From contig RWJK01001054.1 of NCBI GenBank assembly GCA_004335835.1, positions 1-64,000 of the forward strand: 64,000 nt of DNA. Reading direction: 5' to 3'. Both the position numbers and the translations under genes were made by a program. Within the stretch, counting starts at the first letter, position 1. Every line of letters starts with the position of its first letter. The notes beneath the pieces were generated by a model that saw only the letters and a program-made list of their open reading frames with translations, was not told the DNA's origin and ran no database searches. The stretch comes from Scenedesmus sp. ARA3. Taxonomy: Eukaryota > Chlorophyta > Chlorophyceae > Sphaeropleales > Scenedesmaceae. This document shows, one piece after another, positions 48,285 to 58,899 of this stretch.

Positions 48285-50255
48285 CCGAAGCACCTGCAGT
48301 GCTGCCAGCACTGACACCAGCAACATCAGGTGACACAGAACCAGCAGACCCGCCAGCAGCAGCAGCAGCGGTAGATGCTGCTGTTGCCCAGGCTGCTGCA
48401 GCCGGCAATGCGCTGCTTATGCAGCAGCGCCTACTGCAGGGCAGCAGCGCAACCCCTGAACAGCAGCAGCAGCAGCAGCAGCATGGTGGCAGCGGCAAGT
48501 CCAGCAGCACTGCCAGCCTGTGTGGTGACGCTGAGGAGCTCAACCCTGCCCTGCTGGTGACACCCTCTGACTCAGCATCTGAGTCAGCAGCAGCAGCCGC
48601 AACTCCAGAGGCAGCAGCAGCAGCCCTGCAGCCATTTGCGCCTGCAGTAGAGCTGGCGGCTGCAGCAGAAGACTCCACCACAGATACAGCCACACCACCA
48701 CCACCAGCAGCAACGGCAGCAGCAGCAGCACTGCCAGATGCGGCAGCAGCAGCAGCACTGCCAGATGCGGCAGCAGCAGCAGCAGGCCGGGCCTTCCTGC
48801 AGGGTGCTGCTGCAGCGCAGCTGATCCAGGCAGGCAGTGAGGGAGTAGCCAGCAGCGGGGCAGCAGACCATGTGCTGTTTGGACCCAACCCCCTGCCTGT
48901 GGATGTGCCGGCAGCAGCAGCAGCAGCACCACCAGCAGCAGCAGCAGTAGCAGGTGGATCGGATCCGGCATCAAACCAGGGTACCCACATCACTGCTGAC
49001 ACAGCAGCACTGGAGGGGACTAGCTACCCAGCTGGAGCAGCAGCAGCTGGCAGCAGCAGCAGCAGCAGCAGTGGCATCACAGCCATGGGAGCAACTTCAC
49101 CTCTGCTAGCGTCAGGCGCTGGCATTGCTCCTGTATCTTCTGCCATCAGCAGCAGCAGCAGCAGTGCGGCACAACTGCCAGACTCCACAGCTGCAGCAGC
49201 ACTATCAGCTGTGCCTGCCTTAGCCTTTGGCTTTGCTGCAGCGCCAGCACCAACAGCAGCTGCACTGCCCAGTTCAGTCTCTTTGGGGCTGCCAGCACCA
49301 GCAAGTGGCCTGGCTTTTGACAGCAGCCCAATGCTAGCTGGTGCTGCAGCAGCAGCAGCACTAGCAGGAGTGCCAGATAGCTTGAGTGGAGCAGCTTTAC
49401 CACAGGCTGCAGGTTCAGCAGCAGCAGCAGCAGCAACGGATGCTGCTGTAGCAAGTGCTACACCTCTGGGTGCAATGTGCAGCGGTACCGCAGTGCCGCT
49501 GCCTGCGCCTGCACTGCTGATGGGCGGTGGCAACACTGCTGCTGCTGCTGCTGCTGCTCTGGCTGATCCTGCAGCTGCTGCTGCCCTGCACGGTGTGCCG
49601 GCAGTCAGCATTGGATCAGCAGCAGCAGCAGCAGCACCTGGAGATGTTGCACAGGCAACGCTGCTGCCGGCAACTAGCAATGTCAGCGGCAGCAGTGGTA
49701 CACAGCAGATGCTAGACCCCTTTGCAGCTGCTGCATTGGCTGGCATGCCTGATGCAATGCTGCCAGCCTCTGGCATGGTCGGCAGCAGCAGCAGCAGCGG
49801 TGTGCCACAGATGCTAGGCACCTCTGCAGCTGCTGCACTGGCTGGCATGCCGGCCTTTGCAGGACAGGCAATGCTGGCCAATGCAGCAGCGGCAGCAGCA
49901 GATGCAGCGGCTGCAGCTGCTGCTGAAGGTGACACAGACACTGCAGCGATGATGAATGAGGCTGCGGCTGCTATGTTCAGTGGAGCAGCAGCAGTTGCAG
50001 AGGCCGACTCAGCAGCGGCAGCAGCAGCCGCAGCAGCAATGCCGGTAGCGACAGCAATGCAGGAGGATCCCACACCATCTCCAGCAGCAGCAGAAGTGCT
50101 CGAGCTGTCAGAAAGTGATTTGCCGCTGGTGCTTCCCATCATGGCTCCTTCTGGAGTGGCAGTAGCGGAGCCACTGCCTGATGTGGCCTTCAGCAGCAGC
50201 AGCAGCAACGGCGGCAATTCCTCACACACCCCTGCAGCGGCAACCTTGGACCCTT

Positions 50256-50311
<56 letters not shown>

Positions 50312-51856
50312 GGTCCGCAGTATGAGAGTTCAGCAGAGGAGTTGATGATGCAGGGTATGGCGCTTTCAAACACCTTTGATCCGCTGCTGGTACAGTTGGC
50401 GCTGCAGCCGCAGCGCGCTGGATCCTCACCCTATGCACTGCAACCACTTTCTGCAATCTTGCCAGCAGCGGCAGCAGCAGCAGCAGCGGAAGGGCAAAGC
50501 AGTCCGCTGAGTCCTGCAGCAGTGGCAGCAGCAACGGCAGCAGCAGGCGTCACACCTCCAGCGTGGTTTGTGGGCTTACCTGCGGTGCTAGAGGGTTCAG
50601 CAGAAAGCGGGAGCCTCACACCTGACTCAACTGCAATGCAGCCGGTAAACGGTGCAGCAGCTGCTGCAGCTGAGCTAGCTGCTTCGGCTGCTGCAGTAGA
50701 GATCGTGGCGCAAGATGCGGCAGCAGCGATGGCAGCAGCAGCAGGCTTGGAGTCGGCAGAGGCAGCGGCAGCAGTAGCTACTGCGGAGGCGGCTGCTGGG
50801 CTTGCTGCTGCTGTTGGTGCTGAGAGCTTGGCAATGCTAGGTGGTGCGGCTGTGCCCCTGGCAAGCGCCTCAGAGGAGGTTTTGCACAGGTGGGTGGGAT
50901 TTTGGTGACGCCTGTACCTCTGTGTAAGAGCCCCCCATCAGAGATTGACATCTGAACATGCACCATGCCCCTGGCGAGCGTCTCAGAGGAGGTTTTGCAC
51001 AGGTGGGTGGAGCGCTACAAAGCAGTGCTGCTCCACTGTGTCTACTCCCTCGTTACTTTTGTAGTGTGGTGAAGACAGTCTGGAGAGCTCACCAAGTGCT
51101 GAACTGCATGCAGGAGCACCACAGGATGTTCCTGCATCCCTGAATTGCACCAGCTGCAGTTCTTCTTTTGGGAATGCACACATCCAGTAGTCATTCATGC
51201 ATTCAAACACTGCGATGGCTGAGTGTATCTGTATGGGAATGCAAACAGCCTATTGTTGACGCTCTGAGTTTCTGTTATGTCTGCCTGCCCCTGCAGCAAC
51301 CTGGCAGCGGCGGCGGCCGCGCTAGATCAGCTGGGCTTCCCCCTGGACCTGGCCAGGCAGCGCACCGACAGCATCAGCCTCACTGCAGGGCTGTCGGCAG
51401 CACCAGGAGAGCTGGATGATGCAGCAGCAGCAGCAGGAGGAGATGGTGGCGGTAGCAATGGAGCAGCAGGCGCACAGGCATCCGCAGGCAGTGAGTCAAG
51501 CAAGGCCTTTCCAGGGTTTCATGGAGCAGCACCAACAGGAGGTGGAAATGCACCAACAGACAATGCGCTGGTGGCACGAGATGCAGCAGAAGCAGCGAGT
51601 GAGTTGGTGCCATTGCTGGCAGCAGAGGAGGGGGCAGGCCCCAGCTCAGGCGCAAGTGGCAGCAGCAGCAGCAAGGCCAGCATGGGTTCTGCTAGTGCTG
51701 TTGCTTCCAAGATCCCAGCAGCAGCAGAAGGTGTCAGTGGTGGTGCTGCTGCTCCTCACGACCTGCACCGCGCAGACACCACCTCTGGCTACTTTTTGGT
51801 CAACTCTGCTGACACAGACGCTGCCTTCAAGCGACAGCAGAGCGGCGAGCAGCCAG

Positions 51857-51913
<57 letters not shown>

Positions 51914-52534
51914 TGGGCAGGGCAATGCACAGTGCAGATCCAGCAAAGGCAGGCAGTGCTGCTGCAGCAAACAGGCTAGACATCCATAGGGCTGACACTG
52001 ATGCTGGCTACTTCCTTGTGTCTGCAGCAGGCAGGGCAGTGCCGGCACCAGCAGCGCTGGCAGCAGCAGCAGCAGCCACACCATATGAGAAGATTGATGA
52101 GGAGCCTGCTGCTGAGGTGGCTGCTGCAGCTGCTGCTGCAAAGCAGCCAGGGGAGGCAGCAACACCGAGTGTGGATCCTGCAGCACCAGCAGCAGAGCCA
52201 GCAGCAGCAGCTGCAGGAGGAGGTGTAGATGTCGCTGAGGCTGATGAGGGTAGCTTTGATCCTGAGGAGGCTCCACTGCTGCCGCCAGAAGCCAGGGCCG
52301 GCGGCAGCAGTAGCAGCAGTGTCGCAGGTGATGGTGACGATGGTGACGTTGGGGCTCAAGTTGGTGCTGATGTCAAGGGCACAGGCAAAGCTGAGAAGGC
52401 AGCGCCCGCAGCACCAGAGGCAGAGCCATCAGAGTCTGTAGCAGATCCTGCAGTGGCAGCAGCAGACGATGCTGATGTTGCTGTTTTTAATCCTGAGGAG
52501 GCTCCGCTGCTGCCAGCTGATGCCAGGGCGGGTG

Positions 52535-52565
<31 letters not shown>

Positions 52566-52956
52566 CATTGCAGGCGATGATGAGGACGAGGGCCAACCTG
52601 CAGCAGATGATGCGGCAGGACAGGGTGCGGCTGGGCAAAAGGGTGCGGCTGAGCGAACAGCAGCAGCAGCGGAGCCAGCAGCAGGGTCAGCAGCAGTAGC
52701 AGCGGAGCCGGGTGGCTCATCTGATGGTAGCTTTGAGGAGGCACTGGAACAGTTTGAGGAGGGGCCTGCTGCTGATGATGATGATGACAAGTCAGCACCT
52801 GATGACTCAGCAGCAGCACAAGCAGCAGCAGAGCGTCTAAGGAAGGAGGTCGGTGAGCAGGGTGCAACACAGCAGCAGCCCGGCGGCGACGGCAAGGTTG
52901 AGGGAGGCAGCGATGCCAGGCAGGCGGCTGTGCAGGCACCAGCAGGCCCTGCCTAG
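40755..52956 (+). CDS. Giant Ala/Ser/Gln-rich low-complexity protein, function unknown
   Basis: Three exons are read as 40755-41460, 45489-50889 and 51297-52956. The junctions (phase 1, then phase 2) join without a stop and give 2,588 residues. The sequence is dominated by Ala, Ser, Gly, Pro and Gln runs, with no recognisable folded domain, signal peptide or membrane helix. Short conserved motifs stand out of the Ala background. One is EPAWxxxVDVGP, three times (around 46740, 47100 and 47340; variants LEPAWGQLVDVAP, FEPAWMSMVDVGP, VEPVWMSLVDVGP). Another is HRADTxxGYFLV, twice (51760, 51985). A third is FxPEEAPLLPxxARAGGSSSS, twice (52255, 52490). Acidic runs follow, such as EEALEQFEEGPAADDDDD. 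Exon 1 ends with GELVGDDVITLADYSAAGEG. Motifs spaced along a disordered chain suggest a scaffold or wall/matrix protein, but that is a guess. Intron 1 is 4 kb and full of duplicated units. Confidence 0.6.
41577..41998 (+). repeat. Tandem copies of the end of exon 1, 126-bp period
   Basis: Three further copies of the exon-1 segment encoding GELVGDDVITLADYSAAGEG follow the first donor. Copies 2 and 3 begin at 41738 and 41864, are nearly identical and 126 bp (42 codons) apart. Each ends in a donor-like CATTCAG|GTGAG, in which GAG is also the first codon of the next copy. If entered from the candidate acceptor at 41571 the conserved frame is not kept, so these are probably intronic. Confidence 0.85.
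42214..42283. repeat. Perfect 18-bp inverted repeat with 34-bp spacer
   Basis: CAGAGGCGGCCCTGCTGG (42214-42231) is matched exactly by its reverse complement at 42266-42283. The other units of the array keep imperfect versions of both arms, so the unit itself is a foldback. Confidence 0.92.
42214..44900 (+). repeat. Diverged tandem array of about a dozen AG|AGGCGGCCCTGCTG units
   Basis: Units recur at about 42217, 42517, 42795, 42978, 43200, 43390, 43588, 43873, 44250, 44446, 44620 and 44818, spaced 175-375 bp. Nearly every one starts right after an AG preceded by a pyrimidine-containing stretch (an acceptor-like context). Most also contain a second block, CAGCAGCGCCTCCTCTGAATGG, about 50 bp on, then a form of TGCATTGCTGTT. 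Some copies keep only the second block (42360, 44010, 44130). The units read like EAALL-type peptides but lack consistent donors, so I treat the array as intronic repeat. Confidence 0.8.
45308..45340 (+). repeat. Acceptor-side copy of exon 2 of the Ala-rich gene
   Basis: CTGCAG followed by a 33-bp stretch containing CCCGTGCCCAGGTACCCC repeats the start of the real exon at 45489 (CCCGTGCCCAGGCACCCC), 181 bp upstream of it. Confidence 0.8.
50966..51002 (+). repeat. Donor-side copy of exon 2 of the Ala-rich gene
   Basis: The exon end encoding PLASASEEVLHR with donor CACAG|GTGGGTGG recurs 113 bp downstream as PLASVSEEVLHR with the same donor, inside intron 2. Confidence 0.9.
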
Positions 52957-52959
52957 GCG

Positions 52960-53255
52960 GCCGCAGGGGAGGTGCTGCAGAACCATGTCAGTGCATGGGT
53001 GGCTCCTTTGCTGGCAGCAGCTTTGAAAAAGCTCTGGTGGAGCTTGAAGATGCTGCTGCCGGCAACTCGGCAGCGCCAGCAGCAGAGCTGGAGAGCAAGG
53101 AGGGAAGTGAGCATGGCCCACAGCAGCAGCAGCAGCAGCAGCTGGAGGAGGCCCAGCCTAAGTCTGCCATACTGCAGAGTGCAGGCGAGGGCAGGGGTGA
53201 GGAGCGTGGGGCTGGCAGGCTGGCAGCTGTGCAGGCACCAGCTGGATCTGCCTGA
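52960..53255 (+). repeat. Diverged second copy of the gene's C-terminal coding segment
   Basis: An open frame (52995-53255) repeats SSFEKALVELEDAAAG-like and AAVQAPAGSA-stop sequence. It matches the real end SFEEALEQFEEGPAADDD...AAVQAPAGPA-stop. It lies past the stop in the 3' flank. Confidence 0.75.
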
Positions 53256-55286
53256 GCCGCAGCAGCAGGCGCGCTGCAAAGCCTTCACTGTGTGTTTCAC
53301 TGTATATTTGACTGTTGGTTTGCCTATATGTGTGATTTTGTGTTTGACTGTATGTGTGACTGTATGCTTGACCCGTATGCTCGATCGTATGCTGGTTTGT
53401 GCAGGGTTGCCAAAGGTTGTGTGTGGAGTGCAGTGTGATTGGGTCAGCTACATGCAGATCTGTGCGGGGCAGCGTGGGTCAAAGTGCCCTCAAGATACTC
53501 CGTTCAATGCGCATGCTCAGATTGTGCGTTTGGTATCACTGTTTTGTTGGCAAACCCAACTTAGCTTGTAGGTTGCGATCCTGCTGTGGCAGCAATGGCA
53601 GGCTCAGGATCATGCAGCATGATACCACTGGTGGGCAGCGTTTGTGCCATGTGCATGGACCTGTGCAATGCTATCTTAGCAGCATAATGGTTTGCAGATT
53701 GTTGTGAGGTTGGTTGCGTTCAACTGAGCAGGATCTCTGCTCAAGTCAAGCAGCACACCGTGTTTTGGCGCTGCTGCTAACGCTGGTGGCACAGGCCCAG
53801 CTCCGGCAGAGTACATAAGACACAGCTTGTTCAGGTTTGTTGTCAGTGCTCCCGTCGCCTGTTGTTGCGCGATGTGTTGCAGGATTCAGTGTGTTGTCTT
53901 TGTCAGCGGCTGGTTGTTGCTTGTTTCCAGCAAAACGCTCTATCAGGGATTGTTAGGGGCGTTGGGTGTACAAACATGTTCGGGGGGAAGGATTATTGGG
54001 CTGCGTGTGCCATGTGCAATGACGGCAGCAGCGACTGTACAGTATATGTCCATGTGCATCGCTGCCTGCGACTGTCTCTGGTGTGGCTGTACGCACAGCA
54101 TCATGGCATGATACGTACCATACATCTGGCAGCTTGCTTGCCAGGCCATGCTTCAGTGAAGGGGTGAGCAGCCTTTCCTTTGGCAGCTGTGCAGTGCATG
54201 GTGCATGCTAGCCTCCTCTAGAGGGCAGAACCTTGCCCTGCAGGGCAGCTGCCAGCGGGAATTACCCTTGGATGTAGTTGACTTGCAGTTGACAGTTGCA
54301 CACGTTCTGCCACACCGGCAGCCAGTTTCAAGTCCCTTGGTTTCAGCTGTCACAGCCGCATGCCGCCTGTTGCCACTGCTGCAGTTGCGCTCTTGGGACA
54401 GTTGCGAAGCATGACTTGTCGTATGCAGCAGTTGGCTCAGCGCTGAGCTACTGATCAAAATGTGTTGCAGGCAGCACTGCTGCAGATCATGGCATGACAC
54501 GGCGCTGAGCGGTAACAGTACCATCGTAGGACGTTGTTTTTCACCCACCTACACTACCATGAAATGTCAACAGGCTGTGTTCCCCGGCTGCAAAGCAGTT
54601 GCACTTCGCGCAAGTGACAAAGTGCACGGCAACACACTGCTCAGTTGCCACTCACAGCTATGGTGGCAGCTTAAATGTGCCCAGCTGGCGCCATGTAACA
54701 AATGGGAAACTACTTTAGATTGGGCATAACTCAATGACACACGGGCAGCAGGCAGGAAGTTGGGATAACCAGCCTACAGCCTTGCGTTGAAAATGCGGTC
54801 AAGATGCGGTGAAGATGCGGCGAAGCGCGCTGAAACTCACATGCCTGGTGCATCCTACGCATGCAGCTGACCTTCCCTGCAGCCCAAACGTTCACTTCAA
54901 AGGTAATGCCACGCCAAACAGCTTGTCTCTACTTTGTAACACACCATGTCACTCCTTTCGCTGCGCTTGCTGCAAACAACTTGTCGCTAGTTTTCGGTGG
55001 CGATGTTTGCACTATTTACTGAGCTAAGTTGCTTTTTAAAGCATTTTCATTACTATTTCACGCATCCACTGCGCCTCAACGTGCTCCGGTGCAGAGCACC
55101 GATACTCGGTACCTCCGCGTGTGCGCTACACCGTGCCAACCTCCGCGCAGTTGTTCAAAACCAACCAGGTATGCAAAAAGTTCAACGCAATTTGCCACGT
55201 ATAGCCACCTGGGAAAGTACGCTAGCCAGCGGCGGAAGCTGCGCTGAAGTCAAATTGACATCCCATGAGGGTCGCGCTTGAGCCAT
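53256..55286. other. Intergenic stretch without a recognisable gene
   Basis: No open frame here has a domain. A TGTATG/TGTGACTG-rich stretch at 53280-53400 is a degenerate simple repeat. The 3' UTR of the Ala-rich gene should occupy the left end. Confidence 0.5.
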
Positions 55287-56046
55287 TCAAACTTCTGCAT
55301 CCGAAGCACATATGGCAAATGCAACACATCTGGCACATCTGGCAAAGGCAACACTCCCAGTCGCATCCTTGCCTGAGTAGGTGCCCTCAGGGCAGGGTAG
55401 GCAGACACACCGCGGCACGCCACCGTCCTGCTCATGGCGCCCATAGCCTGGCATGCACACACTGCATGCCTCGCCTGATACACTGCCAGAGGATGCAGTG
55501 GTGTAGCCATCTGGGTTGCATGTGCAGCATGGCCAGCATTGGTAGTAGCCCAAGCGGTAAGAAGACCGCTTGCGGATGTCTCCAAAGGTGAGGTTCATGA
55601 TGTGGGCTGGCTTGAAGGACCCGACGCTGCAAGCTTGGCAGAGGCAGCTTCCAAAACATGGTGGGTCCCATCCCGATGGACATGTGAAGTAGCGCCCGGC
55701 ACCACACAGCTCGGGTTCATGCTGGCATGGATACTCCGCAGGTAGTGTGTGCGAAGGTTGTGTCGTGGCTGCAGGTACCACATGCGCAACAGGCGCATGC
55801 ACATGCAGTGCGCTGCCACGTGCCTGTAGTAGTGTCTGGGGGCTCAGGCCCTGACGGTCTGATAGGAGTCCGACTCGGCCAGCACACACATCTGTGCGGG
55901 CAATTCAACAGCAATGATCCTGCTGTACTCGAGTACTCCGAGCTCGGAGGGAAGACGTGGTAGTGTTTGTACGTGTTGTGACCTGGCATCAGTGGGCATT
56001 GTGCCTGTGGCAGGTATTTCATCCTGGGGTTCACCTGCTGCTGCTG

Positions 56047-56143
<97 letters not shown>

Positions 56144-56188
56144 CGCTGCAATCATGGACAGCAGCAGAAGCAGTGCTGCAACGTGCAT
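55287..56188 (-). CDS. Secreted Cys-rich protein (GCC2/GCC3-like repeats), gene model incomplete
   Basis: The N-terminal block starts at the Met at 56188: MHVAALLLLLSMIAATA is a good signal peptide, and it runs straight into about 31-35 Ala encoded by a CAG repeat, then GEPQDEIPATGTMPTDARSQ. The C-terminal block, in another frame (about 55287-55770), is Cys-rich: CGAGRYFTCPSGWDPPCFGS, CQACSVGSFKP, CWPCCTCNPDGYTT, CSVCMPGYGRHEQDGG and CLPCPEGTYSGKDA. These CxxC/PGY/EGTYS patterns match the ephrin-receptor-like GCC2/GCC3 repeats common in extracellular proteins of algae. The two blocks must be joined by an intron or a frameshift within about 55760-55980; I could not decide which. The protein ends soon after CARCVAFAICASDAEV, so it may be truncated or have further exons. 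Extracellular or wall location is inferred. Confidence 0.5.
56050..56142. repeat. (CTG)31 perfect trinucleotide repeat
   Basis: Thirty-one uninterrupted CTG units on the plus strand (CAG on the minus strand) lie directly after the signal-peptide codons of the Cys-rich gene. There the frame reads poly-Ala. It is the longest perfect trinucleotide tract in the window. Confidence 0.95.
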
Positions 56189-57053
56189 CGTAATAGTATT
56201 GAATAAGTCGCCTTGCACCCTTCAGTGGTGCTCGGATTCACTGAAGCAGACAAAGAAAAGGCTCTGAAGTTTGCCTTCAAGCTGCTTCAAGGCTTGCCGG
56301 CTTTGTTGCATAAGAGCGGAGCCTTGCAGGTCAGCGACTGCTGATGATGATCAAACATCTCAACTAATATTTGTTTGTACGTTCTGTATGCACTGAAAAC
56401 GCACTGTTTTGGCCACCGACATCGAATTAGAGCGCGATTCATGAAGAATAGGACGCGCAGACGCTGGAAGCCAGCAGTAAGCATTGATACATATCTCAAC
56501 TAACGATACTCTTAGCTTCACCAGCTTCCTCCCGGTGGCGGGCGAAACTGACAGTGGCGGGGGCGTCATCACGGGGCGTCATCAAGGGATCGATGACTGG
56601 CTTATGTGGACGTCGTGTGTATTGACGTCAGCAGCATCACGTGCATGTTCTTCGGGCAGACTCTGAACAGATTATATGCTTACCGAATAGCTAAGCAACT
56701 CTGTTGGCTGCCAGCCAGTGGCCAACTGGCAGATGCTGTGAATGAGCAGCCCTGCACTGCAGGTTGCATGCAGCACTGCTACACTGCATGCCATAGATAC
56801 TGGAGGCTACCCAAATGCAACTGGCTGGCTAGAATGCGGCTCCGGCCACCTGTTCAAGCGGCAGGGGAGCTTCAAATGGCTTCAACTGTTGATACACCTT
56901 GTCAGGCCAGACTCTGTCAGGCGTACACGCATGCCCACCACACCACTCCGGGCGCCTCCACAGATCATCATCACCATCATGTTACCCATCAAGCCATAGC
57001 ATCAACGCCATCGCGCCTCCACAGATACACCTTGCCCCTCTCATTGTGAAAAA
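56189..57053. other. Intergenic: Cys-rich gene promoter side and SNF2 gene 3' flank
   Basis: No gene was recognised. The stretch 56340-56520 is AT-richer and may hold the promoter of the minus-strand Cys-rich gene. Confidence 0.5.
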
Positions 57054-57058
57054 TTACA
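57054..57058 (-). terminator. TGTAA poly(A) signal for the SNF2 gene
   Basis: TTACA on the plus strand (TGTAA on the coding strand) lies about 20 bp beyond the stop of the SNF2 gene. The call rests on motif and position. Confidence 0.45.
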
Positions 57059-57076
57059 CATGGGTAACCTTGCCTC

Positions 57077-58862
57077 TCAGGTCAGGTCAATCGTTTCAAC
57101 CTGCTGCTGCTGCTGAGCCTGCGCCAGAGCCGCCTTGATCTCCTTGTACTCAGCATACATGGCAGCCCACTGCTGCTGCTTGTAAGCCGGCAGCCGCTGC
57201 CCCTGCTGCCGCAGCTGCTCCTTCAGTTTATCCCCAGCCTGCAGCGCCTTCTTCAGCACATGCTTGCGCTGCTGCAGCTGCGCCATTGTTGGCACGTGCC
57301 CGTCCAAGGTTGTCACACCAGGAGGGGCCTGCCTGTCTACCGCTGCTGCTTGAGAGGTGCTGCTGCTGCTCTGATGGCTGCCGCTGCTAGCACTGCTAGT
57401 GCTACTGCTCTGCTTGAAGCCCTGCTGCTGCTGTTGGGGAGGTGGTGGTGGTGGTGGCGGTGGCAGCTGCCGCTGCTCCAGCCTCTGAGCAGCTTCTGGC
57501 GGTGGGGGCGGTGGCGGGTACCGCTGCTGCTGCTGCTGCTGGGGAGGCCTAGGGGGTGGGGGCGGTGGCGGCACTCCTTGCTGCTGCCACTGGCTGTTGC
57601 CAGGGAAGCTGTAGCCTGCTGCTGCTGCTGCTGCTGCCGCACTACCTGCTTGTGGTTGCTGCTTTCCTGCAGTTGGCCTGCTGCCACCTGCGCTGCTTGG
57701 CTGCAGATCCAATGCAGGCGCCCTCAGCGGCTGGCAAACAGCAGCACCTTGCTGCTGCTGCTGCTCATCCCAGCTGTGCTCACTGTTGGTGATGTCAGCA
57801 AGAGCATGAGACCTGGGCTCAACAACCACTCCAGCTGCAGCTGCTGCTTGCCCGAGCTGCTGCTGCTGGGGCTGCTGCTGCTGGGGCTGCAGCTGCTGCA
57901 GCTGCTGCTGCGCTGCCTCCAGTGCATCCTGCAGCTCCAGCTGTCGGGCCTTCAGCTGCAGCAGCAGACAACAGGCGCGTGCAAAAGCAGTTGCAGCATC
58001 GAGATTATAAGAGTTGTTGATTGTTGCCCGCTGCCGTACGTATGGCGCTAGTCATGCCAGTAACAGATGCGCATTGAAACTCTGAAATGTAACTTCCAGC
58101 AGCACCTCTGCAGCCCCATTTGATCAAGCACATCAACCAGCCATTCAGCGAATCTTCAGCGGCGGCTGTGCTGTCAAGTGCTGCTGCACAATGCTGAAAA
58201 AGCAGGCACTGCAGCCATCACCAAACAAAGTCAACGCCCTGTGCCGCACCTTGCTGCCGCCGTCAGGCAGGCGCGGCCCCACCGTAGCCAGGTCAGTGCT
58301 CACACGGCCCAGCTGGTACTGCAGGTGCTGCACCTCCGCCTGCAGCCTCTCCTGCTGCTGCTGCTTCGATTGCTGCTGCTGCTGGTGCTGTGGGCTTCCG
58401 CCTGCTGCCCCCTTGCCAGAAGCAGCAGCAGCGCCAGGGCGGTTGCTGCTGCTTGCAATGTTCAGTGACGACATCATGTTGCTGAGCTCAGCTGCCGATG
58501 GCCCTGCTGATCCTGCTCCTGCGCCTGTGACCGGCCTCGATCCGCCACGTCCATACCCACTGATCCCCAACCCTGCTGCTGCCGCTGCTGCAGACCCCGG
58601 CACCAGGTTTGGGTTTAGGTGTTTAGGGTCCAGCTGCAGGTGCTTCCCTTCAGGGTCCTGGTGGCTAAACAGCATGCCGTGTTCGCTGGTGCCTGCACAG
58701 AGTGCATGTGCCTCCAGCCACGCCACATGGCTGGAGACTGCTGCCAGCTCAGCGCTGCGGGAGTGCTGCTGGGTCAGCAGCTGCTGCGTCTCGCTGGTGC
58801 GCAGTGCTGCGGGGTCCCATTTGAAGAGCTCGTGTAGCTCCTGGTGCGTGAAGTAGCTATGG

Positions 58863-58899
<37 letters not shown>

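Noticed and set aside
45524..52939. Long minus-strand frames opposite the Ala-rich gene, including a 449-codon one
   Set aside because: GCA/CAG repeats read Ala, Ser, Gln, Cys or Leu in every frame, so long antisense frames are expected. The plus-strand model has consistent splice phases.
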